Below are positions 30,312-41,346 of a stretch of 64,000 bases of DNA, piece by piece. The stretch spans positions 800,014 through 864,013 of the forward strand of contig QYAK01000005.1 in NCBI GenBank assembly GCA_003988795.1. The letters run 5' to 3'. How positions within the stretch are numbered: position 1 is the first letter of the stretch; every line of letters begins with the position of its first letter. Source of the DNA: Proliferodiscus dingleyae. Its lineage: Eukaryota; Ascomycota; Leotiomycetes; Helotiales; Lachnaceae. Position numbers and translations under genes: made by a program. The notes beneath the pieces are model-generated. The model ran no database searches and was not told the DNA's origin. It worked only from the letters and a program-made list of their open reading frames with translations.

Positions 30312-31754
30312 CTACGAGGTTTTCTTCACGTTCCCACTTCCACTTGTAGCCCTGATCTTTCCTGGGCTACCATTGATGATGTATCCCACAGGCCATGCGC
30401 ACCGGTCGTCTAGTGGTTGTCCTGCTTCCTCTGAAGTAAGATACTCTACCAAGGCAATAACTGTCCACCGTTAAGAGGCAATAGCTCATATCAGAGTAAG
30501 GACTTACAAATATAAGCACCGAGTCCGGTAAAAAGATGCCACCATCCATGTAACTCCAACGCAAAAGACCACGGCATGCCAATCATCCGTTTCGCGCTCG
30601 TAAGTTGAGCGCAAAGCGCAGTATCAATATTCCAGATGATAAAGCCTGTGGTGAAGATACCTGCAAGAAAAAAACAGTCAGCTGGGATCCCGAGGACGCA
30701 AAGTCAAAAAAATACTTTAGGAATGAGGAAGTCAGTACCAGAGCCCCATCTAACAAGTCTTCTGACCTCTGTTCTCACGCCCGAATCTGGGACTCTGACG
30801 CCGATGATGGAGCGCGTCTTGTAGGCTACTGCTAAGATCAGGATACCTAATTTTTTTGGCTCGTATTTAGTATCAAGCTTTATCGTAGCGTGTAGCATTT
30901 AGGTGTTTTGAGAAAAAAAGAGGATTCCTTACCAAACTCAACGGAGTGCATGATGAGGTCATCGGTCACGCAATGCCAGATACTAAATGCTGTCACGGTC
31001 ACGCTGAGAATTGCGCCAAAGGTGACGGTGTACGAGAGTGATTTGTCGAAGGTGAAGACGCGGTGCAGGACTGTTGATGCTGCTAGCAGCATGGAGAGGT
31101 CGTCGCCTATATTTGGTTTCAGTTTTCTTCTTCCTCCCAATTTTTTTCTTAGAAAAGAAAGTAGTAGAGAGTAAAATGGTTTGAACTGACACCATTGAGT
31201 ATATTTCTTCAGCGAGGCGTGGAAGGCGGCGCTTGCTATTCCTACTGCTGCGAGGCTCAGATACGGCAGATTCCTTAGTACTGAGTCTTTTCGCCTAGTG
31301 TTTGATTTGATGCCATGATAAGCATAGTAGACTATGTCTTTGGTCAGCACACTCCTTACATTGTCTGCTTCTTTCTTGAAGAGAGAGAGAGAGAGAGTAA
31401 CATGAGATGTATCACGTGAGAAGATATATTTCACTTCTCAGTTGACAGCGGGGTAAGAGAAGAAGGGTGTTGAAGGTATTGTAGAGTAAGATGATGTACC
31501 GTAGACTAGATTCGATAGCGTATTCATAAATTCTGCGATGTATGTTGTGACTATGTAGTTCTGTTCGTTTTCAGTAAATATTACCGAACCCTTCAATCAG
31601 CACCTTAAATATACCTCTTCACAAAAGCTACTGAACCTTAGTATAATCGTTTACAAGTCTGCGGTCAATCAAAGAGAACTCACTCTGCTTGCGAATTTGA
31701 GTTCCCCCAGAAAGCTGAGTGCGCATTCTGTCGGTACGGCCAGGAGAATGGCAT
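30312..31754 (-). CDS. Alkaline ceramidase (8 exons, 290 aa)
   Basis: Hydrolyses ceramide to sphingoid base and fatty acid in the ER/Golgi membrane; yeast homologues are Ypc1 and Ydc1. Exons 31754-31684, 31630-31615, 31560-31500, 31331-31191, 31106-30933, 30846-30739, 30660-30508 and 30460-30312 total 873 nt in frame. Signatures: FCEENY and YIAEFMNTLSN near the start, YHGIKSNTRRKD, the S-x3-H motif in ASAAFHASL, DDLSMLLA, and the final H-x3-H in LHGWWHLFTGLGAY, the zinc-site residues of the family. Several hydrophobic segments agree with a seven-TM protein. Exon 2 is only 16 nt, and intron 3 (168 nt) contains a GA microsatellite and a CACGTG. The model was assembled by hand, but every join is in frame and restores family motifs. 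Confidence 0.9.
31379..31397. repeat. GA dinucleotide repeat
   Basis: About nine GA units within intron 3 of the ceramidase gene. Confidence 0.8.
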
Positions 31755-32423
31755 CTGGTGAGCGATGTCCTCTCTTTGTAGTCCTGAAAGCTTGCCCTTG
31801 TAATAATCTAGCAGAGTTGACATTTTCCTGCAATATTATAATCCGGTAGCTTTGAATCAGTGTTATCGATGATTTTATAGGCTTGAGACGTTGCGGCGAT
31901 TAAGTCAGTAGTCGTGTGCGAGGGCGCAAAATGCAATTGCTTAAAAACATGACCTTCAAAGTCACATGTATGAAGACAATGGAACGAATATAGGAAAGCG
32001 AACAAAGACCGAAAAACCATGCAAGTATATGTAAGAAACTATGCCTGTTCCTGTTTTGCGGCTGCCTGTCATCTTGTGGCTCCACAACTTCGAAAAGGCC
32101 AATCTAGGCTTAGCCTATCAAATAGTTCCGATACAGCCAATCAGAATATTGAGATTTCCGAGGTCGTAAAACCGCTTAGAGTTGAATGCGTCTTACATAC
32201 GCGTCTCGACTTAACGGTTGCCTCCCATTAGTTGTTGAGCTTCAATTTACGAAAATCTCATAAATGCTAGACCGGTCTGAGAGATGTGAAGAGGCTATCA
32301 TAAATCCTTGGATTCAGTGAGTTTCTAAGTTGACTAAGGTGTGATCTATTGAATAATACATATTGTCCAACCTAAGCAATACTCCGAACTCCTCGCTCAC
32401 TGGCAAGATCAAGCTATCCACAG
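31755..32423. other. Intergenic
   Basis: Between the ceramidase start and the OMA1 3' end. No gene recognised. Confidence 0.6.
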
Positions 32424-33741
32424 TCACGATATCCTTCCAAAGCTCGCCCACCCAGGCATGGCATCCTGAAATTCCCTGGCATATCCCAAGGTAACAGCAC
32501 AACCGCTCTCGCTCCTGGCTGCCTCCGCTTTAGGCAGCCAATCCATCATTTGCTGAACACGGGTATTGTTCTACCAAAGTTTAGTGTTGTAGATGCCTCG
32601 AAGGAAGAGCGAAACTTACAGAAGGGTGTGTTGAGAGCCACTGTGGTATGTCATTTTTGGCCGCTTTCTCCATCCGTTCCCAGACCTCTACCGCAGCCTT
32701 CGGATTATAGCAAGCTTTCGACATCATCATTAGCCCAAGGTAATCCGCTTCACTCTCTTGCTTCCTTGACGCCGGCCTCATAAGTCCGAAATCCATAGCG
32801 AGATCTCCAAGAATCCTCCCAAGGCCACCTGTATAGCCCGCGAAGTCCAGCGATATGAACGCCCATCGTAGCGGAGCAAGAATAACCATGGATGACATAT
32901 GTTCAGCGGCATGCTTTGCGAGGTTGTGTGCTATTTCGTGACCCAGTATCGCGGCTAACCCATCATCGTCTTTCGCCACCGGAAGAATACCGCTGAATAC
33001 AAACACCTTTCCTCCTGGGAGCACAAAGGCATTCATCTCTGCTCATAAGATTAGCATCTATAAGTTCCCAAATTTGGCGCAGGAGCATGTCATACCATTT
33101 GACTCTATCACATGCAACTCCCACCTCGCATCTGCCAACCCACTCGCCGGAATCAACTTGTCCATAACCCTATGCACCTTCCTCACTCTTGGATCCCACT
33201 CTGGCAATATACTGCCCCTCGCTTCCTGCATGATCTTCGTGTACATCATCTCCGCCTCTGCTTCCACAGTCGCATCACTGTAGCAGTTGAACCTCCTCCT
33301 CCCGGACACGGGAACCTCCTCTAAATTGTACACGTAGAAGATAAGCGTGCCAGCGCTAGTGACGAGTAGGATGAGCTTGGTGGAGGAATGAGTCGCGACG
33401 TGAGAGACCTGCTCAAGGGTAAGGAGAGGCTTTGCGCGCTGAATCTCGGATGGGTCGAAGCGTGTGTGGGTTCTTCTGCTCCGTCGACGGGGCTGCTGTC
33501 CCCATCGCGACTCGAATCTTTGGAAGCGAAGTGGAGTTGTACGTGTGCATATCTGAGGGTATCTAGGGCTTGCGAGTGGGCGGGGAGTGGTTCGCGACAG
33601 AGGGTGTATGTATGTTTGGAAGGCTCGGGAGCCTGGGCTTGAACTCGCAGGTTGGCATGGCGGATGTGGCGGAGCGTGGAGACTATTGTGAGGTATTCTT
33701 ATGCATCTTGGTCCAGCTCGAAAGAGACTTCGTAGAATCAT
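32424..33741 (-). CDS. OMA1-like mitochondrial M48 metallopeptidase (3 exons, 403 aa)
   Basis: Exons 33741-33096, 33038-32620 and 32570-32424 join in frame (1212 nt); introns are 57 and 48 nt. The first 100 residues are Arg/Ser/Pro-rich and nearly free of acidic residues, as in a mitochondrial presequence. One TM follows (KLILLVTSAGTLIFYVYNL, about 125-143). The zinc site is HEIAH at 249-253 with the third ligand in KQESEADYLGL, and MNAFVLPGGKVFVFSG precedes it, all typical of OMA1. OMA1 is an inner-membrane protease activated by stress that processes misfolded proteins and, in animals, OPA1. The last exon encodes the family's short C-terminal tail. It is divergent from the kinesin gene. Confidence 0.9.
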
Positions 33742-34861
33742 AGCGAAAGAACCAGCGGAAGTTTGTGTTGGAAGGTTTGTTGCTTTGGCGGGGTATGGTA
33801 TTTGAAGCTATCCGCAGATCCACGCATAAGCTTCTCGCCGATGTGGCAAAGCATTTCGTAGCCAGAGCGTTCAACGACTCCACCGCAATAGCAATTATAG
33901 CTAAGATAGTCTATTCAGAATAAGTAATCTATTTCTTGAATTTTTCCAATGGCACTGCAGAGCCGTAACTAATGTAGGGAAGCAGTGCACAGCGCGAAAA
34001 TAGCCTGTATATCAGGTGTCGCACTGGACATTTGATATTGCATATTGTCTAAACCGTCCTTCGAATACAAGTAGCTTGTTTATGTTGAAAACCAAGCTTG
34101 AGTCCCACTACAATCCCATAGGATAAGAAATAGGGCGTGAGGTTCTGTTTGCTTGTCTCTAGGAGCGGGTGGACTGCGGCATGAAGGACAAGTAAGCATT
34201 TATGTTTGTTACTTATATTTCCTAGATTTTTAGATATCAGATACCAACTACGAAAGCGTTCAGCAAAAATAGCTTCCTCACAGAGTCAAGGATTCCAAGA
34301 CGATAATCTCGCATCAAAATCTCTCTAAACCCCGCTCAGGAAGCTCTCTGGCCACCCCCCAAACCTCAAACGTCCGGGATTCCGAGTCATTTCACGACCC
34401 CTGCCACCGACGCGAATGACTGAATATGCATTGAGCGACGACGCGACCGGGCATCCAAACATATTTCCCAGACGACCAATATCACTACCACCGTGTACGA
34501 CTTTCCTATCGCCGTATCTTAATTCGCTTTATTGATCTGATTTCAGGTTCAGCTACATCATATTCGACTAGCGGGCACTGAGCTCCTTTCGGAGCCGGAG
34601 CTTCGTCGACAACATTCCTACTTGTTCATTTCCTTCGCGCATTTCCTGCTTGCCTCGTTCAGCAACGCGAAAGGCACCGAGACAACGCCCCTGACCAGCG
34701 CGCCGCGAACTCTGATTCCTCATGCTTCGTCCGTTATTTCTACAGCCCATACGCTTATTAAGTCGATGCTTGGAACTATTAGGATATCGTGCATGCCCTT
34801 GATCGGAAGGGTGTAGGCTTTTGCATATTGATAGTGGGAAAGGGGCCATATACACGCAAAC
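33742..34861. other. Divergent promoter region, OMA1-like / kinesin-3
   Basis: 1.1 kb between outward-facing starts, AT-rich in the first half. No gene seen; the minus-strand frames at 34568-35154 overlap the kinesin start and are shadows. Confidence 0.6.
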
Positions 34862-37800
34862 ATGGCGTCCGCAGGTGGAGGAAACATTAAGGTGGTGGTG
34901 AGAGTAAGGCCTTTTAATGGCAGAGGTAAGTGATTTGCGGGTTCCAATAAGCCGCCGACAGCTATTCCGAAGCAGGGCACAAGTAACATCTTGGCAGAGA
35001 TCGATCGAGGCGCAAAATGTATTGTGCAGATGAAAGATGCACAAACGGTCCTTATTCCACCAGCAGAAATTGAAGAACGAACTCGAGCCGGGAAAGGTGG
35101 TAAAGACGCTGGCCAGAAAGTCTTCGCTTTTGACAAATCATATTGGTCTTTCAATAAGGCGGACCCTCATTTTGCGGGACAGGACAATTTGCACAACGAT
35201 CTGGGGAAGCCTCTTTTGGACAACGCGTTCCAAGGATACAACAACTGTATCTTTGCTTATGGACAAACCGGTTCCGGAAAATCATATTCGATGATGGGTT
35301 ATGGTCCGGATGCAGGCGTGATACCCAAAATTTGCCAGGATATGTTCGAGCGTATCGGAGAAATGCAACAGGACCAGAATCTAAAATGCACAGTGGAGGT
35401 ATCATATTTGGAAATCTACAACGAGCGAGTCAGAGACCTGCTTAATCCATCTACGAAAGGAAATCTCAAGGTTAGAGAGCATCCATCTACTGGCCCCTAC
35501 GTCGAAGATCTGGCCAAGTTAGTAGTGAGCAGCTTCAGTGAGATTGAGAATTTGATGGACGAGGGAAACAAGGCGCGCACGGTGGCGGCGACAAACATGA
35601 ACGAGACAAGTAGTCGAAGTCATGCGGTTTTTACTTTGACTCTCACGCAAAAGAGACATGATGTGGAAACGAATATGGCCATGGAGAAAGTTGCGAAAAT
35701 CAGTCTAGTTGATTTGGCTGGTTCCGAACGAGCGACCTCGACTGGCGCTACGGGAGCGCGTCTCAAGGAAGGTGCGGAAATCAACAGATCACTTTCCACG
35801 CTTGGACGTGTCATAGCTGCACTGGCCGATCTATCGGACTCCAAGAAGAAGAAGGGTGGGAAAGCAGCAAACCAGGTGCCTTACCGAGATAGTGTTTTGA
35901 CATGGCTGCTGAAGGATTCTCTTGGTGGAAACAGTATGACAGCAATGATTGCTGCCATCAGTCCTGCAGATATCAATTTCGACGAAACCCTGAGTACACT
36001 ACGATACGCAGATAGTGCCAAGAGGATCAAGAACCATGCTGTGGTTAATGAGGACGCAAACGCCAGGATGATTCGGGAGCTGAAAGAAGAACTGGCTACG
36101 CTTCGAAGCAAGCTTACTGGCGGTGGTGGAGGGGCTGCAGAAGAAGTTTATGCCGAGGGCACGCCGTTGGAGAAGCAAATCGTTAGCATTGTTGCCCCTG
36201 ATGGAACAGTCAAAAAGGTTTCAAAAGCAGAAATTGCGGAACAGCTCAATCAGAGTGAGAAGCTGTACTCAGATCTCAACCAAACATGGGAGCAGAAATT
36301 ACAAAAGACTGAGGAGATTCACAAGGAGCGAGAAGCAGCCTTGGAAGAACTAGGAATTAGTATTGAAAAAGGCTTCGTCGGTCTACACACTCCAAAGAAA
36401 ATGCCTCATCTGGTCAACCTATCTGATGATCCTCTACTGGCAGAGTGTCTGGTCTATAATCTGAAACCTGGCACAACCACTGTGGGAAATGCCGATACTA
36501 ATGCAGCTCATCAATCCGAGGTGCGCTTGAATGGCAGCCGCATATTGCACGAACACTGCACCTTCGAGAACGTGGATAATGTTGTGACTGTAGTACCAAA
36601 AGAAGGTGCAGCTGTGATGGTCAATGGCAAACGGATCGAAGGGCCGCATCGATTACGCAGTGGGTATCGTGTCATTCTCGGTGATTTCCACATATTTCGT
36701 TTCAATAATCCCATGGAGGCTCGAGCTGAGCGCGGGGAGAGTTCTTTGAGGCACTCCGTCATTGCAAGTCAATTACAGGATTACGACAAAGTGTCGCCTT
36801 CTCCAAGTCCAAGGCCTGGGCACGAAAGAACTATTAGCAAAGCTATATCTGAAGTGGACTGGGATGGCAGTAGACCAGAATCCCCTATGCCAGTACGAGG
36901 GCGGGACTCAGACTGGTCTTTTGCACGGAGAGAGGCTGCTGGTGCCATACTAGGGACGGATCAAAAGATCGCGGGCCTCACCGATGAAGAACTCAACCTG
37001 CTTTTTGAAGATGTGCAGAGAGCCAGGGCCGAACGAGCCGGCAAGGACATGGAAGACGATATCGATTCGGTCACCTCATATCCTGTCCGAGAGAAATATC
37101 TGTCAAATGGCACTTTAGACAACTTTTCGCTTGATACTGCTTTAACAATGCCATCCACACCCAAGCAAGGCGAAGTCGAAGACAAGATGCGAGAGGTCAG
37201 AGAGGAGATGCAAGTCCAACTCGATAAGCAGAAAGAAGAGTATCAAGACCAACTTAAGAGCGCTGAAGCTGCAAATGTTGAGGTTGAAGAGATCAAGAAA
37301 GAGAAGGCCCGCATGGAAGAGAATCTTCGGGAGGTTAAGGAAGACATGCTTCGACAGCTTGAAGCTCAGCGAAAGGAGTTTGAGGAACGACTGCAACAGA
37401 TGGCGCCTCCTGCCCCTAGGGCAGATGGACCGGATCAACTTTCCGAGCAAGAGCTGGTGCTTGCCAGAAAAGTCGTCGAGCATTGGAGCGGTCGAAGATA
37501 TGTGCGGATGGCTGAGGCTGTGCTCCAGTCCGCTGCACATTTGAAGGAAGCTCAGATCATGAGTCAGGAGATGGAGGAGAGTGTTGTCTTCCAATTCACT
37601 GTTGTGGATGTCGGCCATGATCGTTGCTCGTCGTACGACATGGTCTTGAACGGGATTTCAGGAGATGACGACCCTTACCTCGAGACTGCAGTGAAGCCTT
37701 GTGTCGGTGTTCGGGTCATTGACTACAGGAACGGCGTTGTTCATCTCTGGAGTCTTGAAAAGTTGCAAGATCGAGTAAGGTTGATGAGACAGATGCACCA

Positions 37801-39784
37801 GTACCTCGATCGGCCCGAGTATCTCCAGCATTTTCGGCTCGACAATCCTTTCATGGAAACTTGCATGCCTCAATTTACCCATGTCGGTGATGTTGACGTT
37901 CCATTGGCGGCTGTCTTTGAAAGCAGAGTTCAGGACTTCAGCCTCGACGTTCTTTCACCCTATACCTCTCATGCCATAGGTCTCATCAAGCTGTCTCTAG
38001 AGCCGTCATCTGCTCGCGCGCCTTCAAGTACGCTGAAGTTTAATGTCGTGATGCATGACATGGTCGGCTTTGCAGAACGTGAGGGTACTGAAGTGCACGC
38101 TCAGCTCTTCCTTCCTGGGATCTCTGATGAGGGAGGTGTCACGACGACGCAAATGATCAAAGACTTTGACGAAGGCCCTATCCGGTTTGAAAGTGTTCAC
38201 AGCATGAGTGTGCCAATGTTCGCACCGAATAACGCCTTCCTACGGGTCGCTATATTCGCTAAAGTCTCCTCAATGCATCTTGACAAGCTGCTTAGCTGGG
38301 ATGACATGCGAGACAATTCGCCTCGTTCTCCACGTAAGCGGAACAATGCTCGAATTGCTGAGTCTCAATTTTACACGGAGGAGAAACACGATGTCTTCGC
38401 CCGAGTTCAGATCCTCGAGCTTGCAGAGAATGGCGAATACCTTCCTGTGGAAGTCATCCAGGCGAATGATTTAGACAAAGGATCGTTCCAGCTCCATCAA
38501 GGCATTCAACGACGGCTGGTAGTCACCTTGACACACAGTTCCGGTGATGCTATGCCTTGGCAAGATGTCCTTGGACTGCGAGTTGGTCGGATCCAGCTCG
38601 TCGATCATGTTGGGAAGACTCCAGACCTCAGCTCTCCCTCACCTGAGATCCCCTTGAAATTAGTACAAGAGGCGACCGTTAAGCAGAATGCAAACGGCAC
38701 AAGTAACGTGGTCCTGGTCGGCCAGTGGGATTCGAGTGCACACAGTTCTTTACTTCTCGACCGTGTCACAGCTGATAAATATAAAGTTCAGATGACTGTT
38801 CATTGGAATGTCCGATCCAGCAAGCTATCTGAGCCCATGGCGTTCTCGATGGATGTTCATTCGCAGATACTCTCTCGATCATATGTACGATCCACCTCAA
38901 TGTTCGCCTCTTTATGGCAGACCGTTAGAATTGTTCACTCCACCAGTGCGATCTTCTCCATTGCAGTCAGGCCGACACCTGTTAAACGCGCTGGTGATCT
39001 CTGGCGTATGAACACTCAGAACGATTACGTCAAAGGTGAGGAGGGTCTCACAGACTGGACTCCAAGAGGGGTGTCTCTGATACGGGATCACATCGCCGCG
39101 AATCGACGAAAACAACGACTTTCCGAGATCGACGCCGCCAAACCTCTGCTTGACAAAATCTCATATGTGCCAACATCAGCGACAAACGGACATTATTCGG
39201 AGGAGCAATCAGTGGAATCAGAAAAGGCACTGTCGGAGCACGCGAAGACGCTCCTAGAAAAGTTCGTCAAGCTTTGGCAGCTCTGCCGTGACCCCGCGAC
39301 CAAAATTCTGACTACTTCGAACGTGGAACCACCCACCAATGGCGTGTCCACCCCTCCTCCCATGCAATCGTCTTCTCCAAATTTGATTGCAACCATTTCT
39401 CCGATCACCAAGAACCAAGAAATCTTGAAAGGAGGGTACCTTCTCACGCCGTCGGCCGACAGTTCACGATGGATACGGCGTTTTGTCGAGCTACGAAAAC
39501 CTTACCTACATATACACTCTGCGGATGGCGAAGAAGTCTCTGTGGTGGCTCTCAGGAATAGCCGCGTAGATCACCAACCTCAGATCGCTAAGCTACTGAA
39601 ACGAGCCGAAGCAGTGAGAGGACGAGCCGGCGAGCGGGATGAGGAACGCGTTTTCGCGATTTACGGCACTGACAACACCTGGCTGTTCAAAGCAAGGAGT
39701 GAGCGCGAGAAGGTTGAGTGGATCTTCAGGATCGATCAGAGCTATTTCGGAAGCAGTAGTAGTGGGAGTGGAAGCGATGAGTGA
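34862..39784 (+). CDS. Kinesin-3 motor, Unc104/KIF1A (UncA) type (2 exons, 1616 aa)
   Basis: Plus-end microtubule motor that moves early endosomes and vesicles in hyphae. Exon 1 34862-34925 (MASAGGGNIKVVVRVRPFNG), a 72-nt intron, then exon 2 34998-39784. Motor domain, about residues 1-370: P-loop GQTGSGKS at 110-117, switch I NETSSRSH at 223-230, switch II DLAGSER at 260-266. An FHA domain follows at about 500-590 (LAECLVYNLKPGTTTVG ... NGSRILHEHC). Coiled coil lies near 755-800, then the KIF1B/DUF3694 region, and a C-terminal PH domain at about 1499-1605 (KGGYLLTPS ... WLFKARSEREKVEWIF) that should bind phosphoinositides on cargo membranes. Length and domain order match the family, and all catalytic motifs are intact. 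Confidence 0.96.
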
Positions 39785-40331
39785 TGAATGAAATATGGAA
39801 TCTTTCCTTTGTTGCAGAGGTGAAGGCATTGATGGTGTTTGGACCTGTTATAATGTGTACGATGATACCCATGTTCTGATATATCTCTACCATACTACAC
39901 TGTACAATTTTTCCTTCGTTTATAGACCCAGGGGATATGGATCGGTTTGCGGGACATATCAGGGTAGCTGCTTGGTGCTAGCTTGTGTAGAACCTTACAA
40001 GGTTTATTTAAGCAAACCTTGCCACTAGTTAATTAAGGCGATGACTTCTTATACATGAGAGGCAGGTGTCATTTGGCATAATATTGGCAGGATCCTCGTC
40101 CCGGTTTATAGAAAACGGTATTTGTAGAGAGCTGCTCCCGAGGTCTATTTAGGGTGGACCGAAGCGACACGAGCAAATAGCAGCGGTGATGCGAAAAGAC
40201 AGAAAGCCAAGAGCGTAGGTCAGGATCGCCAAGATTCACATGACTGAAAATGATGAAAATGAGAACTGTTAACGTGCGCAAATGAGTACCTTCATCATAT
40301 CATCAGGTAAATAATGCTCCCAAGCATCTAT
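39785..40331. other. Intergenic between convergent genes
   Basis: 3' flanks of the kinesin and the 110-residue orphan. Nothing recognised. Confidence 0.6.
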
Positions 40332-40664
40332 TCAGAAGTTCTCCGCCTCGAGCCCCTTCAAAACAGCCTTCACAAACGGCAGAAACCCTCTGGTACCCGT
40401 ATTCGAGCCTTTCATATGCACACAAGTCGTCTTGTCCAGCGTGAAGGCCTCCTTGGCAATCTCAAGGCGCTTCTCGAGCTCGATCCCTGCGCCGATGAAA
40501 ACGTGGTCGATCTTGTCCCCGTGCTCCGCCAAGTCCGCGAAGACCTCTCGGAGATCTTTGATGCTTGTGCCGGAGAAGATTTCTAGGTCCAGTTCGTAGA
40601 GCTCGGTCTGTGCTTCGGCGACAACAATGGCTTTGCGGCCGAGGAGGAGGATGCGTCTGAGCAT
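40332..40664 (-). CDS. Small hypothetical protein, Rossmann-like start (110 aa)
   Basis: Single exon from the ATG at 40664. It alternates strand- and helix-like stretches: MLRRILLLGRKAIVVAEA, DLEIFSGTSIKDLREVFADL, IDHVFIGAGIELEKRLEIA and TCVHMKGSNTGTRGFLPFVK, as in a small alpha/beta fold. I associate this with a family of small uncharacterised microbial proteins but cannot name it. There is no signal or membrane segment. It is convergent with the kinesin gene. Confidence 0.65.
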   Translation of the reverse strand: MLRRILLLGRKAIVVAEAQTELYELDLEIFSGTSIKDLREVFADLAEHGDKIDHVFIGAGIELEKRLEIAKEAFTLDKTTCVHMKGSNTGTRGFLPFVKAVLKGLEAENF

Positions 40665-41346
40665 AGTTCTTTTTCGACCGGAAATTTGTGGGATTCTGGT
40701 GGTGGTTCAAGTTGAAAATCGGCGGGCGGCGCCAAGAAATCTGGTGATGGAGCCGCAAGTGACGGGCGGGTGGAACCCCTGACCCTGTTGTTAGTAGCGA
40801 AACCATGGCGGTTTAAGCAAGTGCATTGTCAACCAGGGTATTATCTTGGGGACAAACTGATACGGGATTATTCGTAGAAAGCTATGCACAAACACACGAA
40901 AATTATATGATAAAGCTTGAATGGCGTGACCCTAGGTTATAAATATTGCGAAGTGATGATGAGGAGTCCGCAAATACCCTTCTCAGAATTAGTAAAGTCG
41001 AACAGGTGCTGAAACTATTCTGACTCTTATAAGCGATCAGAAGGAGCTTCATTGTCTGTCCGATGATGGTTACTTGTTGCATTCGAAAGATATGTAAGAT
41101 TGAGTAGATACCAAACAAATGAGCTACTACTTCACGATAGGTAGATCTCGTACGCCTGGCCACTCCTCACGCCCGTATATTCTCGGCTCCACAGCTCAAA
41201 CCCTTCCCTCATTTCTTAATTCCCAAAGAAAAAGTTACATGAAAGTCAAAATGACATGCAAGAAATGGGATTCCAGAAAATACTACTTAAACACATCCCA
41301 AAACCACTGCCAGGTGATGGAGGGACAAATCAGGGTTCGAAAATAT
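40665..41346. other. Intergenic
   Basis: No gene seen between the small orphan start and the laccase stop. Confidence 0.6.

Noticed and set aside
30395..30430. Sequence resembling a tRNA A-box (GGTCGTCTAGTGGTTGTCC)
   Set aside because: It lies inside the last coding exon of the ceramidase gene, and no B-box or acceptor stem pairs with it.
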